Source of the DNA: Microbacterium sp.
Lineage (GTDB): Bacteria > Actinomycetota > Actinomycetes > Actinomycetales > Microbacteriaceae
Assembly: GCF_031178445.1 (NCBI RefSeq)
Contig: NZ_JAPSIY010000004.1
Coordinates: 62,001 to 126,000, forward strand
Direction of reading: 5' to 3'
Length of the DNA stretch: 64,000 bases
The notes under the pieces were generated by a model. The model had not been told where the DNA came from and did no database searches. It saw only the letters and a list, made by a program, of their open reading frames with translations. Below, one piece after another: positions 7,808-16,800 of this stretch (position 1 is its first letter; each line of letters begins with the position of its first letter). The position numbers were made by a program, and so were the translations under genes.

Positions 7808-8471
7808 GCGCGGCCGATCGGGTGACGCTGCCCTCGTGCAGCGTGAGGACCTCGTCTGCGCGGCGGAACTCGCTGAGATCGTGGGTGACGGCGATCACGG
7901 CTGCGCCGTCTGCGGTGAGACGGTCGACCGCGTCGGCGATGATGCGGCGAGAGCGCGTGTCGAGGCCCGCCATCGGCTCGTCGAGCAGCACCAGGTCGGC
8001 CCTCTGGACGAGGGCTTGGGCGAGGAGCGCGCGCTGGCGCTGCCCGCCCGACAGGGCGCCGATGCGCCGAGTGGCGTGAGGTCGCAACTCGACGGCGTCG
8101 ATGGCGTCCGCGACGGCCGCCCTGTCGGAGCGTCGCGCTCTGCGCCACGGCCCCAGACGCGCCCACGTGCCCATCGACACCACATCGGTGACCGTCAGCG
8201 GCAGGTGAGGCGGCAGAGCCGTGGTCTGCGGCAGCAGGGCGATTCTCAGATCATCACGTCGTCGCACCGTACCCCGCTGGGGTTGGAGCAGCCCGGCGGC
8301 GACGTCGAGCAGCGTCGACTTGCCTGAGCCGTTGGCGCCGGCCACCGCCAGCAGTCGGCCGGCGTGGGCATCGGCATCCACCCCTCGCAGAGCGACGTGG
8401 CCCTCTCGGTCGACGTGGATATCGCGCAGGGTCAGGACGCGCGTCGTGTCGAGCAGCGGGGGATCGGTCAT
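7764..8471 (-). CDS. aztA: Zinc ABC transporter ATP-binding protein AztA
   Basis: A 235-residue ABC ATPase that powers the adjacent zinc permease. It shows Walker A (AGANGSGKST, near residue 40), Q-loop (LLPQ), signature LSGGQRQR, Walker B LVLLDEPMAGLD and the switch histidine in AVTHDLSEF. The protein ends in a basic tail (KQSRARAAS). It is divergent from aztB and shares its promoter region. The start at 8471 is chosen because AATAAT (8479-8484, minus strand) lies 7 bases upstream, as in leaderless genes; ATG 8480 would add MEP and has no ribosome site. The 3' end overlaps the methyltransferase end convergently by 44 bases. Confidence 0.88.
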   Translation of the reverse strand: MTDPPLLDTTRVLTLRDIHVDREGHVALRGVDADAHAGRLLAVAGANGSGKSTLLDVAAGLLQPQRGTVRRRDDLRIALLPQTTALPPHLPLTVTDVVSMGTWARLGPWRRARRSDRAAVADAIDAVELRPHATRRIGALSGGQRQRALLAQALVQRADLVLLDEPMAGLDTRSRRIIADAVDRLTADGAAVIAVTHDLSEFRRADEVLTLHEGSVTRSAALRKQSRARAASARA

Positions 8472-8489
8472 GGGTTCCATTATTGCAAA

Positions 8490-8504
8490 TGAGAATCGTT
8501 ATCA
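8490..8504. promoter_or_regulatory. Zur-type operator in the aztA-aztB divergent promoter
   Basis: TGAGAATCGTTATCA is a 7-1-7 inverted repeat matching the Fur/Zur box layout (TGAnAAT-N-ATTnTCA). It covers the likely -35 area of aztB (-10 TACAGT at 8513-8518, then 7 bases to GTG 8526) and lies just upstream of the aztA -10, so one box can shut both directions when zinc is sufficient. Zur rather than Fur is inferred from the zinc transporter genes on both sides. Confidence 0.75.
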
Positions 8505-8525
8505 ATAACTGCTACAGTCTGTCGG

Positions 8526-9398
8526 GTGCCTTCTCTCCTCGAACCCTTCGCCGCCGGCTTCCTGCAGCGCGGACTTGCCGCGGGTCTTCTCGTCGCGCTG
8601 ATCTGCGCAGTCGTCGGCACATGGGTGGTCCTGCGCGGCATGGCTTTCCTCGGTGAGGCGGTGGCGCACGGCATGCTGCCGGGCGTCGCGGTGGCCACGA
8701 TCGCCGGAGCGCCCCCGATTATCGGCGCCGGCGTCAGCGCCACGGCGATGGCCGTGGGGATCGCCGTGCTGCAGCGGCGTGGGCGGCTGTCGGCCGACAC
8801 CAGCATCGGCTTGCTCTTCGTCGCGAGCCTCGCGCTGGGGGTGATCATCATCTCCGCCTCGCGCAGCTTCGCCACCGATGCGACGGCGATCCTTTTCGGC
8901 GACATCCTGGCGGCCGAAGCGAGCGACATCCTCACCCTGGGGATCGTGGCGGCCGCTACCCTCGCGCTCGCCGTCAGCGGCCATCGAGCGTTCGTGGCGC
9001 TGACCCTCGATCCGCGTCAGGCCCAGCTGCTGGGCCTGCGGCCGCGACTCGCACACATCCAGCTGGTCGGCATGGTCACGCTCGCCGTGGTCGCGGCGTA
9101 CCAGGCTGTCGGCTCGCTGCTCGTCGTCGGCATGCTGCTCGGCCCCGCGGTGGCCGCCGGCCGGTGGACGGCGCGCATCGTCTCGACGATGGCGCTTGCG
9201 GCCCTGATCGGCGCGGGGAGCGTGGTCATCGGACTGCTCATCTCCTGGCACGCCGGTACCGCCGCCGGATCGACGATCGCGTTCATCGCCATCCTCGCGG
9301 CGGGGCTCTCGGCGCTGCTGCGGCAGCTGACCACCGTCGCACGCACCCGGCGAACCCGAGGCGCATCCCTGAACCTCCCCGTCGAAAGGACCACATGA
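8526..9398 (+). CDS. aztB: Zinc ABC transporter permease AztB
   Basis: A 290-residue membrane permease of the ABC-3 (ZnuB/AztB) family with about eight hydrophobic helices. The start is a GTG in a leaderless context. Typical family blocks include WVVLRGMAFLGEAVAHGMLPGVA in the first third (broken here as RGMAFLGEAVAHG) and LTLDPRQAQLLGLRP in the middle. It imports Zn2+ delivered by AztC with energy from AztA. Its stop overlaps the start of the next gene (ATGA at 9395-9398), so aztB and the three genes after it form one operon. Confidence 0.9.
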   Translation: MPSLLEPFAAGFLQRGLAAGLLVALICAVVGTWVVLRGMAFLGEAVAHGMLPGVAVATIAGAPPIIGAGVSATAMAVGIAVLQRRGRLSADTSIGLLFVASLALGVIIISASRSFATDATAILFGDILAAEASDILTLGIVAAATLALAVSGHRAFVALTLDPRQAQLLGLRPRLAHIQLVGMVTLAVVAAYQAVGSLLVVGMLLGPAVAAGRWTARIVSTMALAALIGAGSVVIGLLISWHAGTAAGSTIAFIAILAAGLSALLRQLTTVARTRRTRGASLNLPVERTT

Positions 9399-10597
9399 GA
9401 AACCCCCTGATCGCCGCAGCATCGCTCGTGCTCATCGCCGTCATGGCCGGATGCTCCGCGGCGCCCGCGCCGGCGCCTGTGGCGCCGCCCTCGGGCGATG
9501 CCGGGCACGGAGAGGTCGCCGGTGCGCGAGAGCTCGCCGAGCCGGCGCTGCACCTGGCCACAGTGTCGGCCGACGGCGAGGTCGCTCACCTCGATCTGCT
9601 CGACGAGCGCAGCGACGTGATCGCCCGGGTAGAGCCGGCCGCCGAGGTGATCACCGACGGGCGCTACCTGTTCGCGATCCGTGAGGGCGCGGTCACAGTG
9701 ATCGACAGCGGGGTCTGGACGTGGAGCCACATCGACCACTTCCACTACTACGAGGCCCCATCACGCGTGATCGGGGACGTGAAGGGTCGCGGCGTCGCCA
9801 CCGTCGTGCCCGGCGAGACCGGCACGGGCATCCTCTTCGACGACGTGGCTGTGCTGCTCGACTCACCGGCTCTTGCCGACGGCGACATCGTGGAGCGTTT
9901 CCGCGTCGACGTCGACGAGCACGACGGGCTCGTCGTGCCGCTCGCCGCCGGCGCGCTCGTCACCGCTCCCGATGCCGACGGCGTACCGCAGGAGGTTCGG
10001 GTGATGACGGCAGCCGGCGAAGAGAGCGGCCGGTTGCCGTGCGCCCGCGCCGCGGGGACCATCACCACCGTCGTCGGCGTGGTGGTGGGATGCGCGGACG
10101 GCGCCCTGCTCGCCGTCGGCGGTGATGCGACCGACACCGAGCGCATCCCCTACCCGGCGCAGGCGCCCTCGCGAGCGGTCGAGTTCGCCGCGCGCAAAGC
10201 CCGTCCGAGCGTCGCCGCCACGACAGGAGGATCGGTCTTCTGGGTCCTGGACACGAGGGCGAGGCGCTGGACCGTCTGGGACGCAGGGCAGCAGATCGTG
10301 CGCGCCACGGCGATCGACGACGCCGACGATCGCATGCTCGTCCTCGCCGCGGACGGCTCTGTGCTGGTGATGGCGGACGGTGCGGTCGTGGCGCGCACCG
10401 CCCCACTGGTGGCGGAGTCGCTGGCCGATGACGAGACGGCCGGCCATGTCCGCTTCGTGGTGGATCAGAAGCGGGCGTACCTGAACGGTCCGAAGGAGAG
10501 GACACTCTGGGAGATCGATCCGGCGGACGCCGCGCGCATCGCCCGCGTGTTCACGACGGACGACGAGCCGCTGCACCTCGCAGGGACCGGCCGATGA
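9395..10597 (+). CDS. AztD-like lipoprotein, divergent paralogue
   Basis: A 400-residue exported protein with a lipoprotein signal (VLIAVMAGC, lipid Cys20). The rest reads as a beta-propeller of the AztD zinc metallochaperone group. It shares with the true AztD at 11601 two cysteines 17-18 residues apart and the block GCxDGALL, but lacks the GVHGE block seen there. Instead it has a histidine cluster at residues 112, 115 and 117 (WSHIDHFHYY). A good ribosome site (GAAAGGA, 9384-9390) fixes the start. ATGA overlaps link it to aztB and aztC. Likely role: extracytoplasmic zinc capture or hand-over to AztC; possibly a different metal site from AztD. Confidence 0.7.
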   Translation: MRNPLIAAASLVLIAVMAGCSAAPAPAPVAPPSGDAGHGEVAGARELAEPALHLATVSADGEVAHLDLLDERSDVIARVEPAAEVITDGRYLFAIREGAVTVIDSGVWTWSHIDHFHYYEAPSRVIGDVKGRGVATVVPGETGTGILFDDVAVLLDSPALADGDIVERFRVDVDEHDGLVVPLAAGALVTAPDADGVPQEVRVMTAAGEESGRLPCARAAGTITTVVGVVVGCADGALLAVGGDATDTERIPYPAQAPSRAVEFAARKARPSVAATTGGSVFWVLDTRARRWTVWDAGQQIVRATAIDDADDRMLVLAADGSVLVMADGAVVARTAPLVAESLADDETAGHVRFVVDQKRAYLNGPKERTLWEIDPADAARIARVFTTDDEPLHLAGTGR

Positions 10598-11511
10598 GCC
10601 TGCGCGGCGGCAGGTTCCGCCTCGCAGCAGGTTCCGCCGCGCTGGTGCTGGCCGCCGCGCTGAGCGGCTGCGCACCCGCCGGTGACGACCGCCCGACCGT
10701 GTACGTCACGACGAACATCCTGGGCGATGTCGCAGCGGCCATCGCGGGCGACGATCTCGAGGTCGTCGTTCTCATGCCTCCAGGCGCCGACCCGCACTCC
10801 TTCGAGCTCTCGGCGCAGCAGGCGGCAGGGATGCGGGACGCCGATCTGATCGTCGCCAACGGCCTCGGCCTCGAGGAGGGACTGCTGCACCACGTCGAAT
10901 CCGCCGCCGACGACGGAGTGCGGGTCTTCACCGCCGGCGACCACGTCGATGTCGTCGAGTACGCGGAGGGGTCGGCGCCGGACCCGCACTTCTGGACCGA
11001 TCCCGGCCAGATGGCGCTTGTCGCCGAGGAGCTCTCAGCGGCGCTCGCCCCCCTCGCCGGCGACCGGCGCGAGGACGTGCTCGCCCGAGCCGATGACTAC
11101 GGCCGCAGCCTCCACACGCTGGAGCAGCGGATGGCGACCGCGCTCGGCGGCATCCCCGAGGAGCATCGCGCACTGGTGACGAACCATCATGTGTTCGGCT
11201 ATCTCGCCCGCCGATTCGATGTGCGCATCCTCGGCGCGGTCATCCCCGGTGGCACCACCCTCGCGGCACCGAGCCCCGCCGACCTCCAGGAGCTCGTGGA
11301 CGCCATCGACGAGGCGGGCGTGACGACCATCTTCGCGGAGTCCTCGCAGCCCGACCGGCTCGTGCAGGTGCTGGCGGAGGAGGCGGACCGGGAGGTCGCC
11401 GTCGTCGAGCTGATCTCCGAGTCCCTCGCTTCGCCGGGCGACCCCGGTGACACCTACCTCGACATGATGCGCGTGAACACCGAGCGCATCGTCGCCGGAC
11501 TCAGCCCATGA
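10594..11511 (+). CDS. aztC: Zinc ABC transporter substrate-binding lipoprotein AztC
   Basis: A 305-residue cluster A-I metal-binding protein (ZnuA/AztC type). The lipobox AALSGC gives lipid Cys26. Candidate zinc ligands are His68 (ADPHSFE), His132 (DPHFW), His198/199 (TNHHVFGY) and Asp290 (DTYLDMM), matching the family's His-His-His-acid set. No long His-rich loop is present, which is typical of AztC rather than ZnuA. It lies inside the aztB-aztD operon through an ATGA overlap, receives Zn2+ (in the Paracoccus system from AztD) and docks to AztB. Confidence 0.9.
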   Translation: MSLRGGRFRLAAGSAALVLAAALSGCAPAGDDRPTVYVTTNILGDVAAAIAGDDLEVVVLMPPGADPHSFELSAQQAAGMRDADLIVANGLGLEEGLLHHVESAADDGVRVFTAGDHVDVVEYAEGSAPDPHFWTDPGQMALVAEELSAALAPLAGDRREDVLARADDYGRSLHTLEQRMATALGGIPEEHRALVTNHHVFGYLARRFDVRILGAVIPGGTTLAAPSPADLQELVDAIDEAGVTTIFAESSQPDRLVQVLAEEADREVAVVELISESLASPGDPGDTYLDMMRVNTERIVAGLSP

Positions 11512-11600
11512 CCGGCCCGACCACCAGAAGCCCTGGCCATCAGGGCCCGCTGACCACAACGGCCCTGCACTCGACGGGGCGAGAAGAAAGGAAGAACACC

Positions 11601-12791
11601 ATGACAGGATCTGATCGGAGCGCTCGCGCCGTCGGTCTCGCAGCGGTCGCCGGCCTCGCCGTCGCCGTCCTGGCGGGATGCGCCGCACAGCCCGCTGCGG
11701 AGGCGTCGCCCGAGGGTGCGGCTGCCGCGCACGACGGTCCCCGCGTCGCCGTCGCGTACGCGGGAGGCGTGCTCGTGATCGACGGCGAGACGCTGGAGGT
11801 GGTCGACGACTTCGCCTCCGAGGAGTTCGTGAGGGTGAACCCGGCCGGCGACGACCGCCATGTCGTGGTCACGACCTCACGGGGATTCCAGTTCCTCGAC
11901 ATGCGCGAACCCGCGCTCACCGAGCACGTCGTCCCGGCCGCAGCGGCCGGCCACGTGGTGCGCCACGCCGGGCGCACCGTCCTCTACGACGACGCCACCA
12001 GCGACACCACGATCTTCGAGAGCGCAGAGCTCGCCGGCATGGACGACGAGCTTCCCGAGTCGCAGGTGGTCCCCGGCGTCGAAGCGCACCACGGTGTGTC
12101 CGTCGTGCTCGAGAACGGCCAGTTCGCCACCACCGTCGGCGATGAGACGGGCCGCACCGGCATCCGCGTGACAGGGCCCGACGGGTCCGAGATCGCGGTG
12201 AGCGCCGATTGCCCCGGGGTTCACGGCGAAGGCGCGGCGCAGAACGAGGCCCTGGTGTTCGGCTGCGAGGACGGTGCGCTCCTATACCGTGACGGCGAGA
12301 TCACCAAGCTCGCAGCTCCCGACGAGTTCGGGCGGATCGGCAACGCGTATGCCACGGAGGACAGCAGCCTGGTGGTCATGGATTACAAGGACGACCCGGA
12401 TGCCGAGGGCTACCTGCTGGGAAAGCTCGCCCTTGTCGACACCGAGGCCAAGAGCCTGACCACGGCCGCACTGCCCGAGGGGATCCGCTACACGTGGCGC
12501 GGCGTCGTGCGTGCGCAATCCGGTGAGGCGCTCATGATCGGCTCGGACGGCCGTCTGCATGTGATCGACCCCGCGACCGGCGAGATCACCGCATCGCACG
12601 AGGCGATCGAGGCCTGGGACAGTCCGTCGGAGTGGCAGCAGCCCCACCCTGCCATCGCCGTGGTGGGCGAAGTGGCGTACGTGACGGACTCCGCGAACCG
12701 GGAGATCGTCGCCCTCGACGCAGGCACAGGTGAAGTCCTCGCGCGCGGCGACCTCCCCGAGGTGCCGAACGAGATCGCCGCCGTCGAATGA
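11601..12791 (+). CDS. aztD: Zinc metallochaperone AztD, lipoprotein
   Basis: A 396-residue beta-propeller protein with a lipobox (VAVLAGC, Cys27). Family-like features are EAHHGVSVV (His163/164), CPGVHGEG (Cys204, His208) and FGCEDGALL (Cys222); Cys204 and Cys222 probably form a disulfide and His208 is a likely metal ligand. In Paracoccus denitrificans AztD hands zinc to AztC. The start at 11601 follows a strong AGAAAGGAAG site; a longer frame from 11508 would add 31 residues ahead of the signal peptide and is rejected. A 90-base gap from aztC holds small GGCC-rich hairpins. Confidence 0.87.
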   Translation: MTGSDRSARAVGLAAVAGLAVAVLAGCAAQPAAEASPEGAAAAHDGPRVAVAYAGGVLVIDGETLEVVDDFASEEFVRVNPAGDDRHVVVTTSRGFQFLDMREPALTEHVVPAAAAGHVVRHAGRTVLYDDATSDTTIFESAELAGMDDELPESQVVPGVEAHHGVSVVLENGQFATTVGDETGRTGIRVTGPDGSEIAVSADCPGVHGEGAAQNEALVFGCEDGALLYRDGEITKLAAPDEFGRIGNAYATEDSSLVVMDYKDDPDAEGYLLGKLALVDTEAKSLTTAALPEGIRYTWRGVVRAQSGEALMIGSDGRLHVIDPATGEITASHEAIEAWDSPSEWQQPHPAIAVVGEVAYVTDSANREIVALDAGTGEVLARGDLPEVPNEIAAVE

Positions 12792-12797
12792 CGGCGT

Positions 12798-12861
12798 CCG
12801 CTCCCGTCGCGGGTCGACCTTCGTCGACGGCCGACTCCGGCGGGAGCGGGAATCGTTCCCG
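12798..12861. terminator. Bidirectional terminator aztD / lysR
   Basis: Two stacked inverted repeats fill the convergent gap: CCGCTCCCG (12798-12806) with CGGGAGCGG (12841-12849), and CGGGAA-TCG-TTCCCG (12847-12861). They share bases, so they may be alternative folds. The second touches the lysR stop. Confidence 0.6.
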
Positions 12862-13755
12862 TCAGGAGGCGGCGGCCCGGTGGGAGGCGAGGGCATCGGC
12901 GAGAGCGCCGCGAACAGCGCGGATGCCGTCGGATCGGCTGACCGCGCGGATCGCGGTGAACACCTCGCGCACCGGATCGCCGGGCAGCGGAGCGAGCACG
13001 ACCTCGAGTTCGCGATCGCCCCAGATGAGATCGGGCAGCATCCCGACTGCGTGACCGGCGGCGATCAGCCGCACATGTGCGGTCAGGTCGGCGGCGTCGA
13101 AGCGCACGTCGGGGTCGAAGCCGGCGGCACGGCACTGCTGCACCGCCCACTGCCGAGCAGCGGTGCCCTCCGGCTCCATCACCCACGCACGGTCGCGCAG
13201 CTCGTGCAGTGGCACCGGACGCTCGGCAGGCGGCAGGACCAGTCGGATCGGGTCCTCGCCGAGCAGTTCGTGCACGACCCCGTCGCGGCGCTCCCGCGTA
13301 TGGCCGGGGTACTGCTCGGCGATCACGAGGTCGAAGCGTCGAGCCCACAGCTCGAACAGGCTCTCCTCTGGCGGCAGCTCCGCCAGCTCCACGCGCAGCT
13401 CGGGTGCGCGCTCGGCGAGCAGGGTGAGCGCGGCGGGGACGATGGTCTCGGCGGCGGTGGGCATCGCGGCCAAGCGCACCGGCTCCCAGCCGGCGTGCCC
13501 CGCGAGGGCCGAACGAGCGGACTCGTCGAGCTCCAGCGCGCGTGCGGCGTGCTCGGCGAGCAGCCGTCCCTGCGGGGTCAGACGCACTCGGCGTCCGTCT
13601 GGTTCGAGCAGTGCGACGCCGGCCTCGCGCTCCAGCAGCGCAAGCTGCTGCGACACGGTCGAGGGGCTGTACGACAGCGATGCCGCCACTTCCGCGATCG
13701 TGCCGCGCAGCGACAGCTCGTGCAGCAGGCGCAGTCGGCGCAGCTCGAACACCAT
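12862..13755 (-). CDS. LysR family regulator next to putA
   Basis: A 297-residue LysR-type regulator. The N-terminal HTH (about residues 1-60) has TIAEVAASLSYSPSTVSQQL followed by LEREAGVALLEPDGRRVRLT; the rest is a two-lobed effector domain. It is divergent from putA with 86 bases between them, and putA itself lacks a DNA-binding domain, so this gene is the natural candidate for proline-responsive control. AGGAG precedes the ATG. The effector is inferred from context only. Confidence 0.88.
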   Translation of the reverse strand: MVFELRRLRLLHELSLRGTIAEVAASLSYSPSTVSQQLALLEREAGVALLEPDGRRVRLTPQGRLLAEHAARALELDESARSALAGHAGWEPVRLAAMPTAAETIVPAALTLLAERAPELRVELAELPPEESLFELWARRFDLVIAEQYPGHTRERRDGVVHELLGEDPIRLVLPPAERPVPLHELRDRAWVMEPEGTAARQWAVQQCRAAGFDPDVRFDAADLTAHVRLIAAGHAVGMLPDLIWGDRELEVVLAPLPGDPVREVFTAIRAVSRSDGIRAVRGALADALASHRAAAS

Positions 13756-13767
13756 GCGCTCCTATCC

Positions 13768-13789
13768 ATTCGATTATCTCGAATATTAT
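13768..13789. promoter_or_regulatory. LysR operator and putA -10 box
   Basis: ATTCGA-N5-TCGAAT (13768-13784) is a perfect LysR-style inverted repeat in the lysR-putA gap. TATTAT (13784-13789) abuts it and is a good -10 box for putA. Binding here could set both autoregulation and putA activation. Confidence 0.6.
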
Positions 13790-13841
13790 CGTTCAGAAAC
13801 AGTCGCTTTTCATAGTGAGTCGCAAGCCTCATCCTGAGATC

Positions 13842-16800
13842 ATGAGCACCACTGCGGCCGCCCCCTCAGCGGCATCCATCCCCGAATCCCGCGCCGAACT
13901 CGCCGCCCTCGCTGACGACGCCGTCGCGCTGGTGCGCCGCTGGCTCGCCGAGAGCCGCGACATCCCCGTCGATGTCGCCGCCCAGCGCCTCGCCGGCGTG
14001 CTGCGCGACCCGAACGGGCTCGACTTCACCGTCGGCTTCGTCGACGGCGTGGTGCGCCCGGAGGACACCAGGGTCGCCGCCCGCAAGCTGCGCGAGCTCG
14101 TGCCGCTGACGCCGAAGTTCCTGCCCGCACCCCTGCGCGGCGCCATCGCCCTCGGGGGCGCCGTCGCCCCGATCCTCCCCGGCATCGTGGTGCCGATCAG
14201 CCGCCGCGTGCTGCGCGGCATGGTGCGCCACCTCATCGTCGACGCGCGCGACTCTCAGCTCGGATCGGCCATCAAGCGCATCCGCAGCACCGCCGACGTG
14301 CGCCTCAACGTCAATCTGCTCGGCGAGGCCATCCTCGGCAAGGAGGAAGCCACCCGCCGCCTCGAAGGCACCCGCCGCCTGCTACGGCGCGACGACGTCG
14401 ACTACGTCTCGATCAAGGTCTCCTCGACCGTCGCCCCGCACAGCCCGTGGGCGTTCGACGAGGCCGTGCAGCACGCCGCCGAGGCGCTGCGCCCGCTGTA
14501 CGACATCGCCGCCAGGTCGGGGAAGTTCATCAACCTCGACATGGAGGAGTACAAGGACCTCGACCTCACGATCGCGGTCTTCACCGGCATCCTCGACCGC
14601 CCGGAGTTCAAGAGCCTCGAAGCAGGCATCGTGCTGCAGGCCTACCTGCCCGACGCCCTCTCTGCCATGATCCGCCTGCAGGAGTGGGCCGCCGCCCGCG
14701 TCGCAGCCGGCGGAGCGCCCATCAAGGTGCGCGTCGTGAAGGGCGCCAACCTGCCCATGGAGATCGTCGACGCGGAATCGCACGGCTGGGCGCCGGCGAC
14801 CTGGTCGACCAAGCAGGAGTCGGACTCGTCGTACAAGGCCGTGCTCGACTATGCGCTGCGCCCAGAGCACATCAGGAACCTGCGCATCGGCGTCGCCGGT
14901 CACAACCTGTTCGACATCGCGCTCGCGTGGCTGCTCGCCGAGCAGCGCGGGGTGACCGAGGGCATCGAGTTCGAGATGCTGCTCGGCATGGCCTCGGCGC
15001 AGGCAGAGGTCGTCAAGCGCACCGTGGGTTCGCTGCTGCTGTACACGCCCGTCGTGCACCCGGATGAGTTCGACGTCGCCATCGCCTACCTGATCCGCCG
15101 GCTCGAAGAGGGTGCGTCGCACGAGAACTTCATGTCGGCCGTCTTCGACCTCGATTCCGATCCCGCGCTGTTCGAGCGCGAGAAGCAGCGCTTCCTGGCA
15201 TCAGTCGAGACCATGCCCGCCGAGGTGCCGGGCCCGAACCGTGTACAGAACCGCCAGCAGCCGGCCGCTCCCGCCCCCCGCGACCGCTTCGAGAACACTC
15301 CGGACACCGACCCGTCGCTCGCCGCCAACCGCGCCTGGGGTGACGCCATCCGTGCTCGCATGAAGGACTCCACTCTCGGGGACGACACTGTCGCGGCGAA
15401 CACGCTCGACGAGATCGCGCAGGTCGAGGAGCGCATCGCCGTGGGCGTCGCTGCGGGCGAGGCCTGGCGCGCGCTGGGCGCCGAAGGCCGCGCCGAGATC
15501 CTGCACCGCGCCGGTGATGTTCTCGAGGCGCGTCGCGCAGAACTGCTCGAGGTCATGGGCTCCGAGGCGGGCAAGGTCATCGAGCAGGGCGACCCCGAGG
15601 TCTCCGAGGCGATCGACTTCGCGCACTACTACGCAGAGAGCGCGAAGAAGCTCGTGCACGTGGACGGCGCCGTCATGCAGCCCGTCGGCCTCACCGTCGT
15701 CACCCCGCCGTGGAACTTCCCCGTGGCGATCCCGGCCGGTTCCGTGCTCTCGGCGCTCGCCACCGGTTCGCCCGTCATCATCAAGCCCGCCCGTCAGGCG
15801 CGCCGCTCCGGCGCGGTGATGGTCGAAGCGCTGTGGGAGGCCGGCGTGCCGCGCGACGTGCTGCAGTACGTGCAGCTCGACGGGCGCGAACTCGGCACCA
15901 AGCTGGTCAGCGACCCGGCCGTCGGCCGCGTCATCCTGACCGGCGGCTACGAGACCGCCGAGCTGTTCCGCGGCTTCCGTCCCGACCTGCCCCTGCTCGC
16001 CGAGACCAGCGGCAAGAACGCCATCATCGTGACCCCGTCGGCCGACCTCGACCTGGCCGCCAAGGACGTCGCGTACTCGGCCTTCGGCCACGCCGGCCAG
16101 AAGTGCTCGGCGGCATCCCTCGTCGTGCTCGTGGGGTCGGCGGCGAAGTCGGAGCGTTTCCGCCGTCAGCTCGTCGACGCGGTCCGCGCCTATGAGGTGG
16201 GCGACCCGAGCGACGGCAGCAACCGCATCGGCCCGCTGATCGGTCCCGCCGAGGGCAAGCTGCTCAGCGCGCTCACGGAACTCCACCCCGGTCAGTCCTG
16301 GCTGCTCCAGCCAGAGAAGCTCGACGACGCCGGTCAGCTGTGGAGCCCCGGCATCCGCGACGGGGTCCAGCGCGGCAGCGAGTTCCACAGGGTCGAGTAC
16401 TTCGGGCCAGTACTCGGCATCATGACCGCGGATTCGCTCGCTGAGGCGATCGACATCGTGAACGACATCGACTACGGGCTCACCAGCGGCATCCACTCCC
16501 TCGATGACGACGAGATCCAGCAGTGGCTCGCGCGCATCGAAGCCGGAAACGTGTACGTCAACCGCGGCACGACCGGCGCGATCGTGCAGCGCCAGCCGTT
16601 CGGCGGCTGGAAGAAGGCCGCCGTCGGCGCCGGATCCAAGGCGGGCGGCCCGAACTACCTCGTCGGCCTCTCGGAGTGGGCGGATGCTCCGGTCTCGAGC
16701 ACCACTGAACTCGACGAGCTGGGACGATCGGCCCTCGCTCTGGCCGACGGCGACGACACGGCGTGGCTGCGCGGTGCACTGGCCACCGACATCGACGCCT

